DNA from: Noviherbaspirillum sp. UKPF54
GTDB lineage: Bacteria > Pseudomonadota > Gammaproteobacteria > Burkholderiales > Burkholderiaceae_D
DNA: 64,000 nucleotides
NCBI RefSeq assembly: GCF_007874125.1
Contig: NZ_CP040128.1
Span: 4,278,001 to 4,342,000 of the forward strand
Direction: 5' to 3'
The notes beneath the pieces are model-generated. The model worked only from the letters and a program-made list of their open reading frames with translations, searched no databases and was not told the origin of the DNA. The translations under genes and the position numbers were made by a program. Positions 53,940-62,773 of this stretch are shown here, piece by piece. The stretch's first letter is position 1. Every line of letters begins with the position of its first letter.

Positions 53940-55064
53940 ATGAAACAACACGCCATCACCGAAACTCCCGCACATGCCGCGCGCGCCGCACCGGCGGCTG
54001 CCCGCCAGGCTGGATTGCGCTATGTGAACGACGCGCGGCCCGGTATTACGCGCGAACCTGCCGGAAACGGGTTTCGCTATCGCGATACCGAGGGCCGCTT
54101 GATTCGCGATGAGGAAACGCTGACACGCATCAGGTCGCTTGCCATTCCCCCGGCCTGGACCGAGGTCTGGATTTCTCCTTGGGACAATGGCCATATCCAG
54201 GCAACCGGGCGCGATGCGCGGCGCCGCAAGCAGTATCGTTATCACCCGCGTTGGCGCAGCGTGCGCGATGAAGCGAAATACGAGCGCATGCTCAACTTCG
54301 GCCGGATCCTGCCCACCGTCCGCGCGCACGTTGACCAGGACTTGCGTTTGCCGGGGTTGCCGCGCGAAAAAGTATTGGCCACCATCGTCTATCTGCTGGA
54401 AGCGACCATGATGCGCATTGGGAACGAAGAATATGCGCGGCAGAACAAGTCGTTTGGCCTGACCACTCTGCGTGACCGCCATGTGCGTATCGACGGTGGC
54501 GAAGTTGCCTTCCAATTCCGCGGCAAGAGTGGTGTGCGTCACACGATTGCGGTCGATGACCCGCGCCTGGCGCGCATCGTGCGCCGCATGCGCGATTTGC
54601 CGGGGCAGGAATTGTTCCAGTACATCGACGACGAGGGCATGCAGCGTACAGTCGATTCGGCCGATGTCAACGATTACCTGCGCACGCTCACCGGCGAAGA
54701 CTATACGGCCAAGGATTTCCGCACCTGGTCGGGCACGGTGCTGGCCGCGCTCGCGCTGCAGGAATATGAAAAATTCGATTCACAGGCGCAGGCCAAGAAA
54801 AATATCGTCCGCGCAATCGAAGCCGTCGCCGAAAAGCTTGGCAACACGCCCAGCATTTGCCGCAAGTGCTATGTGCATCCCGCCGTGATCGAATCCTATC
54901 TCGACGGCACCATGCTGCAGGCATTGCGGCAGCGAGCGCAGGAAAAACTACAAAACGAGTTGCATGCATTGCGCGCGGAAGAAGCGGCGGTTCTGGCCTT
55001 GCTGCAAGAGAGACTGCAGCAACAGGCTAACCCGCGCAGAAGTGCCATACCGCAGCATCACTGA
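53940..55064 (+). CDS. DNA topoisomerase IB (bacterial/poxvirus type)
   Basis: 374 residues from the ATG at 53940 (an upstream in-frame GTG at 53913 is possible). It relaxes supercoils by a 3'-phosphotyrosyl intermediate. Catalytic residues by alignment to the known bacterial enzyme: R159 (MMRIGNEEYA), K196 (RGKSG), R261 (AKDFRTWSG), N302 in place of the poxvirus histidine (as in Deinococcus), and nucleophile Y311 (CRKCYVHP). The spacing of N302 and Y311 is the usual nine residues. It is typical of environmental betaproteobacteria; role unclear, possibly stress tolerance. Confidence 0.95.
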   Translation: MKQHAITETPAHAARAAPAAARQAGLRYVNDARPGITREPAGNGFRYRDTEGRLIRDEETLTRIRSLAIPPAWTEVWISPWDNGHIQATGRDARRRKQYRYHPRWRSVRDEAKYERMLNFGRILPTVRAHVDQDLRLPGLPREKVLATIVYLLEATMMRIGNEEYARQNKSFGLTTLRDRHVRIDGGEVAFQFRGKSGVRHTIAVDDPRLARIVRRMRDLPGQELFQYIDDEGMQRTVDSADVNDYLRTLTGEDYTAKDFRTWSGTVLAALALQEYEKFDSQAQAKKNIVRAIEAVAEKLGNTPSICRKCYVHPAVIESYLDGTMLQALRQRAQEKLQNELHALRAEEAAVLALLQERLQQQANPRRSAIPQHH

Positions 55065-55445
55065 CGTTCATTGTTTCCACCGGGCGCGGAACGCACGTAT
55101 CCGCAAATCATTTCCTACAGGCCGATGGCGCATCAATACAACACGTTGCGGGGCAACGCATCCCGCGCTTAACAACGATCAAGCCTGCCTGTGCGAATCG
55201 GTTGGAACATGAAGAATCAATTGGAGTGACGCGGTGTTGTCGCGGCGCTCCGTGATGCGTACTTGCCGCCCCAGCCATCGCAACTAATGACTGGTGGAAT
55301 CCACATCATCCCTCGTGTCGCGCCGCCTGCGTGCAGCGATGCTATTGCCATGGAGAGAATGGATCGTGATGAATCAGCAAACGAGAACAACTTGCCTGCC
55401 GCGCATCACTGGCGCACGCGCATGCGATGCGCCGGAGGTGAACGC
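55065..55445. other. 381-base intergenic region without a gene
   Basis: No convincing gene, RNA or terminator is visible. It contains a short perfect hairpin CGTTGC-GGG-GCAACG at 55144-55158. The 3' part continues in frame with the lipoprotein gene but has no good ribosome-binding site, so it is treated as untranslated. Confidence 0.5.
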
Positions 55446-56933
55446 ATGAGGCCGTCACATCTCAACATCAAACCGCTCGCCGCCGCGCTGCTCATGGCGG
55501 GCATGCTCTCGGCGTGCGGCGGCGGCAGCGATGGCAAGTCGACGACCTCCGGCACATCCACGGACACTGCGGGCGGTAGCCAGCAGAGCGGAAACACGAA
55601 CGGCACTTCTTCGGGATCGAATGCTGATCCTTCCTCCGGCACGCCGTCCGGGGGCACCAATACAGGCGGTGCGTCGTCCACCCAGGCGACCGTCATGACA
55701 TGCGACGACGGGGCGACATATCAATGCAGCGGTGCGCAGGTCGTCGCCGCCGGTGAAGTCGCATTGACCGATTTCGGCGTGCAGGCATACGGACGTTCGA
55801 CCAGCGATCAGAAGGCCGACCGGGATCCGACCACGGCCACCGGGTTCGAACTGGCTTCGGGTGGCACGACCGAGGTGAGGCTCGGCCGTTCCAGCGACGG
55901 ATCGGTCTCGCGCGTGGCGGTGCTGCTCGACCGCATCGGCATCAGTTGGGACGGCGTGAAGGATCGTCCGCGGATCATCGAAGGTTTCGATCCCACGCAA
56001 GGGGTGGTGACCTCGACGTCCGGCAAGCTCAAATTCGATAATCCATTGCCGCCGAGTTCGAACCTGAGCTACTACGATTTCGCCACGGCCGGGCGCAACG
56101 GCACCCAGGCGAACTATGCGTACAACCGCTATTTTCCGCGCAGCACGCCGGATCGCTGCCCGACCGGGTCATCGGCATGGTGCGGATCGAAGGAAACCGA
56201 CGGCCCGCAAGTCGCGCCAGGCGATTGGCGCGGTGGAGGCAGCCGGCCCGACGCCATCAATGCGCTACGCTTTCATGAGGACGGTGATATCCATGCCGGC
56301 GACGCCACCAATGGCAGCTGGCTGGACGGGGGTAGCGGCTTCGGCGTGCCATTCCCGGGAAGTAAGGGATTTCGTACTTACACCGGCTTGAGCTATCAGT
56401 ATGCGAATCTGGGGGCCTGGTTTACTCAGGATACGGTGCAGATCGCGGAATGGACGGGGCAGGCGGGAACCCTCGAACACAGCACCAACCGGCGCGGCGT
56501 CGTCGCCTTCGGCGCGCTGACCAATCCGGCCGTGATCCCGGCCATCGGCAGCGCCACCTATAGCGGCAGGGTGTACGGCCGCTACGCTTCCAGCAAGGAT
56601 GCCGAGCCCACGGGATTCGAAGGCACGGCAACGGTGACTGTCGATTTCGCCAAACACCAGGCTAGCATCACGATCCAGCCCGACAGTGGCACCATTCCTG
56701 CCGGATTTACGGCCACCACGACATTCGGTACCGGGAGCGGCAACGCGCGCAATGCCATGTCGGGGAGCGTGGACAATGGCAAATTGACGGGTACCGTTAC
56801 CGGCCGCTACTTCGGACCAGTCGTCTCAACGGGCTCCACTGCTCAGGGCCCGGCCGAAGCCGGCGGCGCTTTCGCATTGAAGAACGCGGCTGGCGAAGCC
56901 GTCCTCGGCGGCTTTATCGTCCGCAAGCAGTAG
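55446..56933 (+). CDS. Outer-membrane-type lipoprotein with a TbpB-like C-terminal barrel
   Basis: 495 residues from the ATG at 55446, preceded by a strong GGAGGTGA. A lipoprotein signal ends at LSAC, with C24 as the lipidated residue, followed by a low-complexity Gly/Ser/Thr linker (about 26-80). The C-terminal about 120 residues have the transferrin-binding-protein-like beta-barrel pattern: YSGRVYGRYASS, VTVDFAKHQASITIQ, GKLTGTVTGRYFGP, GPAEAGGAFALKN and GGFIVRK. Such lipoproteins bind haem, iron proteins or other ligands, often with a TonB-dependent receptor, but none is encoded next to it. Confidence 0.85.
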   Translation: MRPSHLNIKPLAAALLMAGMLSACGGGSDGKSTTSGTSTDTAGGSQQSGNTNGTSSGSNADPSSGTPSGGTNTGGASSTQATVMTCDDGATYQCSGAQVVAAGEVALTDFGVQAYGRSTSDQKADRDPTTATGFELASGGTTEVRLGRSSDGSVSRVAVLLDRIGISWDGVKDRPRIIEGFDPTQGVVTSTSGKLKFDNPLPPSSNLSYYDFATAGRNGTQANYAYNRYFPRSTPDRCPTGSSAWCGSKETDGPQVAPGDWRGGGSRPDAINALRFHEDGDIHAGDATNGSWLDGGSGFGVPFPGSKGFRTYTGLSYQYANLGAWFTQDTVQIAEWTGQAGTLEHSTNRRGVVAFGALTNPAVIPAIGSATYSGRVYGRYASSKDAEPTGFEGTATVTVDFAKHQASITIQPDSGTIPAGFTATTTFGTGSGNARNAMSGSVDNGKLTGTVTGRYFGPVVSTGSTAQGPAEAGGAFALKNAAGEAVLGGFIVRKQ

Positions 56934-57066
56934 TCGGGATCGTTGCCGTTGCGGTTGCGCCTTCATCAGGGCGCGGCTGCAGCGCCAATCCTGCATTTGG
57001 TCAAGGCAAGAGGCGAGGAAGATGCAATAATGCAATATTTTCCGTCCCAGCCAAATGGAGTTCCCC

Positions 57067-57369
57067 ATGATTCTCGAGCTCGCCGATATTCGTATCCAAC
57101 CCGGCAAACAAGCCGAATTCGATGCCGCCATCCAGCAAGGCGTGCAGCAAGTCATTTCCAAGGCAAAGGGTTTTTGCGGCTACAAGATCAATAAAGGGAT
57201 CGAATCGCCCGAGCGCTATGTCCTGACGATTTTCTGGGAAACCCTGGAAAACCACACGGTCGATTTCCGCCAGTCTCCAGCCTTCCAAGAGTGGCGCGCC
57301 ATCGTCGGCCCCTATTTTGCCGCCCCGCCAACCGTCGAACATTTCACCCTGCTTGCCAAGTCGGACTAA
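57067..57369 (+). CDS. Antibiotic biosynthesis monooxygenase (ABM) domain protein
   Basis: 100 residues from the ATG at 57067, seven bases after TGGAG. Single ABM/dimeric alpha-beta barrel domain: LELADIRIQPGKQAEFDAAIQQG, SPERYVLTIFWETLENHTVDFRQSPAFQEWR and VEHFTLL. These small proteins include quinol and haem monooxygenases, but most genomic copies are uncharacterised; the conserved histidine in ENHTVDF matches the usual position. No clue from neighbours. Confidence 0.88.
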   Translation: MILELADIRIQPGKQAEFDAAIQQGVQQVISKAKGFCGYKINKGIESPERYVLTIFWETLENHTVDFRQSPAFQEWRAIVGPYFAAPPTVEHFTLLAKSD

Positions 57370-57521
57370 GCGACACAGAGCGACGCACATACCCGGTCGC
57401 CCCGTCTTGCAAGGACGCCAATGCCCGGGAGGAGGTAAAAACGTTTCGGATGTCATGCACCTTGTTGCCATGTTGGCATGAATTCGATTTATTCCTCCAA
57501 ACGGAATGATATGATCTTGGG

Positions 57522-57551
57522 GCGATGCAATATGAGTCTGAAATGCATCGC
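57522..57551. promoter_or_regulatory. Inverted repeat in the leader of the unknown membrane-anchored protein gene
   Basis: GCGATGCA, 14 bases, TGCATCGC: a perfect 8-bp inverted repeat about 40 bases upstream of the start at 57591, without a T-run. It could be an operator or an mRNA stem-loop. Confidence 0.4.
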
Positions 57552-57590
57552 ATCTAGCGAATAAAAGTTACTTCCCGAGGTCAAATAGGA

Positions 57591-58157
57591 ATGTCTATCA
57601 GAGCTGACTCAGCCACCCTGACGCTGTTGATACTGCTTGCGCTCACCGTGATCGGCATTGTCGCCTATGCATTGTCGGCTAGGCTGCGCGGACGCCGCGA
57701 CCAGGAAAACCTTACCGCCATCCGGGAATCGATCCTCGACTATTTCCGGCGCAGCGGCGTGGGAGTGGCGGTTGCCTGCGTCCGGCTGCCGGGCGACGCC
57801 GGATTTACTGCCGTGGTGGAATCGGAGCCGATGAAGCGCTTCCGCCTGTCGCATATCATCGAAATGACCCTGCGCGAGCATGTGCGCAAAAGCTGCGGGT
57901 TGGAACTGGACAAGATTTACTGGCGCTTCCCGGTCAAGCAGGTGGCCGACGCGGTGACGGCCGCCCAGGCCGGCACGCAAGCCGCTCCCGCGCAGGCAAC
58001 GCCGGCCGGCGAAAAGAAGGCGGACGAATTTTCCGACGAATACATCAATGAGGGCCTGGAGCATTACCGCCATATTCCGAAGCCGGAAGTGGAAGAATTG
58101 CCATGGGAGCAGTTCGAACAGGTGACTACCGGCGTGCCGAAGAAAAGCGATCTTTAG
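57591..58157 (+). CDS. Membrane-anchored protein, unknown function
   Basis: 188 residues. One N-terminal membrane helix (about 9-29), then a soluble domain of about 100 residues (ESILDYFRRSGVGVAVACVRLPGDAGFTAVVES through GLELDKIYWRFPVK), a low-complexity Ala/Gln/Pro linker and an acidic C-terminal tail. Codon use is like the neighbours and the start is well placed. I do not recognise the family. The fold order suggests an inner-membrane-tethered cytoplasmic domain. Confidence 0.75.
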   Translation: MSIRADSATLTLLILLALTVIGIVAYALSARLRGRRDQENLTAIRESILDYFRRSGVGVAVACVRLPGDAGFTAVVESEPMKRFRLSHIIEMTLREHVRKSCGLELDKIYWRFPVKQVADAVTAAQAGTQAAPAQATPAGEKKADEFSDEYINEGLEHYRHIPKPEVEELPWEQFEQVTTGVPKKSDL

Positions 58158-58170
58158 CAAGCATTTTTCG

Positions 58171-58199
58171 CACTGCGGCCGATCCGGCGCCGCAGTGCC
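58171..58199. other. Hairpin between the unknown gene and speG
   Basis: GCACTGCGGC, nine-base loop, GCCGCAGTGC: a perfect 10-bp stem 14 bases after the stop at 58157. No T-run follows on either strand, so if it ends transcription it does so without the usual tail. Confidence 0.45.
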
Positions 58200-58314
58200 G
58201 CAGCCATTCCATTGCTCATTGTCAATGCTGGAAAGCCGGCGTAATCTAGGCCGACGATCAACACTGCGGCAGGAACGAACGGTATTGCCGCCGCTTGTTT
58301 TGCTCTCCTGACCT

Positions 58315-58857
58315 ATGACAACGCTTTCCCAACCCCATATCAAGCTGCGCCCGCTGGAGCGCAACGACCTGCACTTCGTGCACCAGATCAACAACAACAG
58401 CAATATCATGCGCTACTGGTTCGAGGAGCCTTACGAGGCCTACGTCGAGCTGGTGCAACTGTACGACCGCCATATCCACGACCAGAGCGAACGGCGCTTC
58501 ATCATCGAAAACGATGCGGGCGACCTGGTCGGCCTGGTCGAGCTGGTCGAGATCAACTACATCCACCGCCGCGCGGAGTTCCAGATCATTATTGCGCCAT
58601 CATGGCAGGGCAAGCGCTATGCGGAGCGCGCTACCCAGATGGCGATCGAATACGCGTTCTGCGTGCTCAACCTGTACAAGCTCTACCTGCTGGTGGACCG
58701 GGAAAACATCAAGGCGATCCACATCTATGAAAAATGCGGCTTCCAGCCGGAGGGGATGCTGACCGGCGAATTCTTCGTCAACGGCGTGTATCGCGACGCC
58801 ATCCGCATGTGCATGTTCCAAAAAAATTATCTCGCGGCACGCAGCGCCAAAGAGTAG
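58315..58857 (+). CDS. speG: Spermidine N1-acetyltransferase-like GNAT protein
   Basis: 180 residues, colinear with SpeG. It acetylates spermidine or spermine with acetyl-CoA to limit polyamine toxicity. Seen: [73 protein letters not shown], the acetyl-CoA loop [18 protein letters not shown], and [13 protein letters not shown]. The acidic allosteric spermine-site segment (FEEPYEAY) is preserved. It may belong with the local stress-related genes. Confidence 0.93.
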   Translation: MTTLSQPHIKLRPLERNDLHFVHQINNNSNIMRYWFEEPYEAYVELVQLYDRHIHDQSERRFIIENDAGDLVGLVELVEINYIHRRAEFQIIIAPSWQGKRYAERATQMAIEYAFCVLNLYKLYLLVDRENIKAIHIYEKCGFQPEGMLTGEFFVNGVYRDAIRMCMFQKNYLAARSAKE

Positions 58858-59017
58858 GGCGGGAACTACCGCAATCCGAATTCTGACTAACTTGACCGCT
58901 TGCGCGTGCCTTGAGGTGTGCCTGACATGACCTGCCGAAAGCAGAACAGGCGCGGCGGCCGCGCCGTTTCCATTCGCTTTCTCATCCGTGAGTCGTACTC
59001 AGTCAACGGAGGCAAGA

Positions 59018-60055
59018 ATGATGCAGGGTCAAGCAGCAGACACGGGCGCGCCGGCCGGCGCGCTTCTCCCGGCGACACAGGCCGACGAATACCCCCCATA
59101 CGAAAACCGGCAGTTCAGCTCCCATGCTTATTACGAGCAGCAACATGCCGATGGCGCCTTGCGCGCACGCCAGGTGGCGCAGGCGCTAGGCTGGCTTAGC
59201 ATCGGGGTCGGGGTGGCGCAACTGCTGGCGCCGCGCACGGTGGCGCGCGCCATCGGCGCGCCGCAAAGCAGCGGCATGCTGCGCGCCTTCGGCGTGCGCG
59301 AACTGGCCAGCGGCATCGGCATCCTCAGCCAGCGCCGCAGACAGACGTGGCTGTGGGCACGCGTGGCCGGCGACGCGATGGACTTGGCACTGCTCGGCAC
59401 GGCGGCGCGCTCGGCGACGTCGCAGCGCCGGCGCCTGGCGCTGACGGCTGCGGCCGTGGCCGGCGTGGCGGCGCTCGATGTCCTCGCCGGCATGAAATAC
59501 CGGCAGCAGCAGGCGGCCGAACACGGGGCGCAGTCCAGCATGCTGCACGTCGAAAAGAGCATCACCATCAACCGCTCGGCCGAAGAGTGCTACCGCTTCT
59601 GGCACGACTTCGAGAATTTCCCCAGCTTCATGAAGCATCTCGATACGGTGCAGATCACCGGCGAAAACCGCATCCACTGGAAAGCCAAGGGGCCGGCCGG
59701 CACCCACGTCGAATGGGACGCCGAGCTGATCGCCGACGAGCCGGGCCAGTACATCGCCTGGCATTCACTGCAAGGCGCTGACGTCGACCATACCGGCAGC
59801 GTGCGCTTCGAGCGGGCGCCGGGGGGGCGCGGCACGATCGTGCGCGTCTTGCTGCAGTACCGCCCGCCGGGCGGCGCGGCCGGCGCCTGGGTCGCGCGGC
59901 TGTTCGGCGAAGCGCCCGAGCAGCATATCGACGAAGACCTGCGCCGCTTCAAGTGGCTGATCGAAACCGGCGAGGTGCCGACCACGGTGGGCCAGCCGTC
60001 CGGTTCGCGTGGCGTCGTCAACCGCCTGTTGTTCAGGAAAGGAGAGCCGGGATGA
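59018..60055 (+). CDS. SRPBCC-domain membrane protein
   Basis: 345 residues from the ATG at 59018, with GGAGG six bases upstream (a second ATG follows directly). The N-terminal half has hydrophobic helices (about 55-75, 110-160) resembling a DUF4267-like membrane part; the C-terminal half is an SRPBCC (START-like) lipid-binding domain: [38 protein letters not shown] through [12 protein letters not shown]. It overlaps the alcohol dehydrogenase start by ATGA, so the two are made together. Ligand unknown; hydrophobic small molecules are usual for this fold. Confidence 0.85.
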   Translation: MMQGQAADTGAPAGALLPATQADEYPPYENRQFSSHAYYEQQHADGALRARQVAQALGWLSIGVGVAQLLAPRTVARAIGAPQSSGMLRAFGVRELASGIGILSQRRRQTWLWARVAGDAMDLALLGTAARSATSQRRRLALTAAAVAGVAALDVLAGMKYRQQQAAEHGAQSSMLHVEKSITINRSAEECYRFWHDFENFPSFMKHLDTVQITGENRIHWKAKGPAGTHVEWDAELIADEPGQYIAWHSLQGADVDHTGSVRFERAPGGRGTIVRVLLQYRPPGGAAGAWVARLFGEAPEQHIDEDLRRFKWLIETGEVPTTVGQPSGSRGVVNRLLFRKGEPG

Positions 60056-61221
60056 AAGCGACCTGCTGGATGGGCAAGCACGACATACGTGTGCAGGACG
60101 TGCCCGACCCCCACATCATCAATCCGCGCGACGCGATCGTGAAGGTGACCTCCACGGCGATCTGCGGCTCCGACCTGCACCTGTACAACGGCTTCGTGCC
60201 GACCATGGAAAAGGGCGACATCCTCGGCCATGAATTCATGGGCGAGATCGTCGAGCTCGGCGCCGAGGTGAAGAACCTCTCGATCGGCGATCGCGTTGTG
60301 GTGCCGTTCCCGATCGCATGCGGCCACTGCTTCTTCTGCGAGGAGCAGCTGTATTCGGTGTGCGAAAACTCGAACCCGAATGCCTGGATGGCGGAAAAGA
60401 TGTGGGGCCATTCGCCGGCCGGCATCTTCGGCTATTCGCACCTGACCGGCGGCTATGCCGGCGGCCAGGCCGAGTACGTGCGCGTGCCGTACGCGGACGT
60501 CGGCCCGCTCAAGATCCCCGCCGGCTTGTCCGACGAGCAGGTGCTGTTTTTGTCCGATATTTTGCCGACCGGTTTTCAGGCCGCTGAAGCCTGCGAGATC
60601 AAGCCGGGCTCGGTAGTGGCGGTATGGGGTTGCGGTCCGGTCGGGCAATTCGCGATCCAGAGCGCTTACCTGCTCGGCGCCGAACGCGTCATCGCCATCG
60701 ACCGCCTGCCGGAGCGGCTGCGCATGGCGCGCGAAGTGTCGAAGGCGGAAACCATCGACTACGAAGAGGCCAACGTGCTCGACGCATTGAAGCAGATGAC
60801 CGGCGGGCGCGGCCCGGATGCGTGCATCGACGCCGTCGGCATGGAAGCGCACGGCATGGGCATGATCGGCGTGTACGATCGCGTCAAGCAGGTGATGAAG
60901 ATGGAAACCGACCGCCCGCTGGCCTTGCGCGAAGTGCTGATGGCTTGCCGCAACGGCGGCGTGGTGTCGGTGCCCGGCGTGTATGGCGGTTTCCTCGACA
61001 AGATCCCGTTCGGCTCGGTGATGAACCGGTCGCTGACCATCAAGACCGGGCAGACGCATGTGCAGCGCTACATGAAGCCGCTCCTGGAGCGCATCGAGGA
61101 AGGCGCGATCGATCCGTCGTTCGTCATCACGCACCGCCTGCCGCTGCAGGATGCGGCCTACGGCTATGACATCTTCTGCAACAAGCAGAATGACTGTGTC
61201 AAGGTGGTGTTGAAGCCGTGA
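60052..61221 (+). CDS. Zinc-dependent alcohol dehydrogenase (formaldehyde dehydrogenase-like)
   Basis: 389 residues. It is a medium-chain dehydrogenase: catalytic zinc site [10 protein letters not shown] and GHEFMGEI, structural zinc cysteines in the [15 protein letters not shown] loop, Rossmann motif [14 protein letters not shown] and AIDRLPERL. The wide gap between the zinc loop and the nucleotide domain ([11 protein letters not shown]...[15 protein letters not shown]) is typical of glutathione-independent formaldehyde dehydrogenase-like proteins. It is translationally coupled to the SRPBCC membrane protein, suggesting they share a pathway, perhaps detoxification. Confidence 0.9.
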   Translation: MKATCWMGKHDIRVQDVPDPHIINPRDAIVKVTSTAICGSDLHLYNGFVPTMEKGDILGHEFMGEIVELGAEVKNLSIGDRVVVPFPIACGHCFFCEEQLYSVCENSNPNAWMAEKMWGHSPAGIFGYSHLTGGYAGGQAEYVRVPYADVGPLKIPAGLSDEQVLFLSDILPTGFQAAEACEIKPGSVVAVWGCGPVGQFAIQSAYLLGAERVIAIDRLPERLRMAREVSKAETIDYEEANVLDALKQMTGGRGPDACIDAVGMEAHGMGMIGVYDRVKQVMKMETDRPLALREVLMACRNGGVVSVPGVYGGFLDKIPFGSVMNRSLTIKTGQTHVQRYMKPLLERIEEGAIDPSFVITHRLPLQDAAYGYDIFCNKQNDCVKVVLKP

Positions 61222-61241
61222 CCGGGGCAGGCATCATCCGT

Positions 61242-61261
61242 CTCTCCCGTGCAGGAGGGAG
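61242..61261. repeat. Degenerate hairpin repeat between convergent genes
   Basis: CTCTCCCGTGCAGGAGGGAG: an imperfect version of the TCTCCCG/CGGGAGA hairpins at 32165 and 35609. It sits between the convergent alcohol dehydrogenase and LpxO-like genes. Confidence 0.4.
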
Positions 61262-61312
61262 CGACGATCCCGTAGCGGATATGGAATCAATGCGACCCGA
61301 TAATCCAGGCCG

Positions 61313-62212
61313 TCAGCCAAAGACAATCAGCAGCGCCGCGCCCACGATCAGCAGCGTCTTGGTCGCGTAATAGGCCTTCCTGTTCCACGCCTTGAAGCGT
61401 CGCCGGTACTGGCCCATGACCCACACGAAGCGGAAAATCCGGTTGATGCCGCCGGTCTGGTCGCCGGCTTCGTTCGGCGAGCTGGCTGCCGTCACCAGGG
61501 TGCGGCCGAGCCAGCGGTTGACGGCCTGCGCCCAGCGGTAGCGCATCGGTCGTTCGACATCGCAGAACAGGATGATGCGGTTGCGCTGGCTGGCGTTCTG
61601 CGCCCAGTGGATATAGGTCTCGTCGAACATCACGCCTTCGCCGTCGCGCCAGCTGTAGCGCAGGCCATCGACTTCGATGAAGCAGCGCTCGCTGTTGGGT
61701 GTGACCAGGCCCAGGTGGTAGCGCAGCGAGCCGGCATACGGGTCGCGGTGCATGTTCAGCTTGCCGCCGGGCGGCAGCTCGGCAAACATCGCCGCCTTCA
61801 CGCTCGGAATGCCGCGCAGCAGCGCCACCGTCTTCGGGCACAGGCGCTCGGCCGAGGGATGGCTGGCGTCGTACCATTTCAGGTAAAAGCGCTTCCAGCC
61901 ATTCTTGAAAAAGGAATTGAAGCCGGCGTCGTCATTCTTGTCGGCGGCCTTGATCTTTTGCAGCGCCAGCAGGTTCAGCGCCTCGTCGCGGATCGTTTCC
62001 CAGTTCTCTTGCAGCGTGCGCAGCTCGCGGAAATCGGCGACGGGCAGAAAGGGCGTGGACGGCACCTTCGAGAACAGGTGCATGAACATGTTGATCGGCG
62101 CGACAAAGGAGGAGTGATCGAACAATTGGCGCAATGGCGGCAGCCGCACCTTGCCGCGGAAATGCACATGAAAGATCGACAGCAGATACAGAGACACGAC
62201 AGCCCACTTCAT
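61313..62212 (-). CDS. lpxO: LpxO-like lipid A hydroxylase (aspartyl/asparaginyl beta-hydroxylase family)
   Basis: 299 residues, close to the 302 of Salmonella LpxO. It would hydroxylate the 3'-secondary acyl chain of lipid A using Fe(II) and 2-oxoglutarate. Membrane helices at both ends (about 3-17; 280-298). The catalytic domain includes the iron site LNMHRDPYAGSLRYHLGL and MFDETYIHWAQNASQRNRIILFCDVERPM, typical of the family. A substrate other than lipid A is possible, because the family also contains other hydroxylases. Confidence 0.87.
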   Translation of the reverse strand: MKWAVVSLYLLSIFHVHFRGKVRLPPLRQLFDHSSFVAPINMFMHLFSKVPSTPFLPVADFRELRTLQENWETIRDEALNLLALQKIKAADKNDDAGFNSFFKNGWKRFYLKWYDASHPSAERLCPKTVALLRGIPSVKAAMFAELPPGGKLNMHRDPYAGSLRYHLGLVTPNSERCFIEVDGLRYSWRDGEGVMFDETYIHWAQNASQRNRIILFCDVERPMRYRWAQAVNRWLGRTLVTAASSPNEAGDQTGGINRIFRFVWVMGQYRRRFKAWNRKAYYATKTLLIVGAALLIVFG

Positions 62213-62366
62213 GACGATACCGACCTCGCGAGAATGGCTGCGCCGCCGCAGCCGAAATAGCGATCAATACCGCAGTTTGCCGAACACTGATTTAAGCGGA
62301 CGCAAGCCCGAGTGGTTTTCCGGATGACATGTTGTGAAAATGAAATCGAGTAAGCTGGTTTGCCGG

Positions 62367-62660
62367 TTAGCGCCGAAGAGGCTGCCGGGGGGCGGCCAGC
62401 CGTGCATTCACCCCATAAAACAGCACCACCGTCTGGGCGGCCACGTTCAGCCCGGCTACCGCCGCAATCAGGTAATTCTTGACGACGACGATCGCGTAAA
62501 GAATGGCGATCATGGCAATGGCAATCCAGCCGCTCCACGAGGTCAGCGAGATCGAGCGGCGCGCGTCGAGGTCACGGTGATATTTGAGAATTTGCGGCAA
62601 GTACAAGGCAGAGGCGACGATGCCCGATGCGCCGTACATTACGCTCAATAGTTGTTCCAT
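62367..62660 (-). CDS. Small PQ-loop/SemiSWEET-like membrane protein
   Basis: 97 residues from the ATG at 62660, preceded by CGGAGTC. Three membrane helices: YGASGIVASALYLPQILKYHRD with the PQ motif, ISLTSWSGWIAIAMIAILYAIVVV and LIAAVAGLNVAAQTVVLFYGV. This is the size and layout of SemiSWEETs, which dimerise to carry sugars. Some PQ-loop proteins have other substrates, and substrate residues are not evident. The gene lies between LpxO-like and EF-G-like genes, all on the minus strand. Confidence 0.8.
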   Translation of the reverse strand: MEQLLSVMYGASGIVASALYLPQILKYHRDLDARRSISLTSWSGWIAIAMIAILYAIVVVKNYLIAAVAGLNVAAQTVVLFYGVNARLAAPRQPLRR

Positions 62661-62773
62661 GACTCCGTGACAATGTTTCGTTTCTAGTCGAAAACATTGG
62701 AGTATGGAAAGATTGAGAAGTTGCATCTCCCTGCGCCATGCCGAATGCACCGCACGGCGCGCCAAAACCGGTA

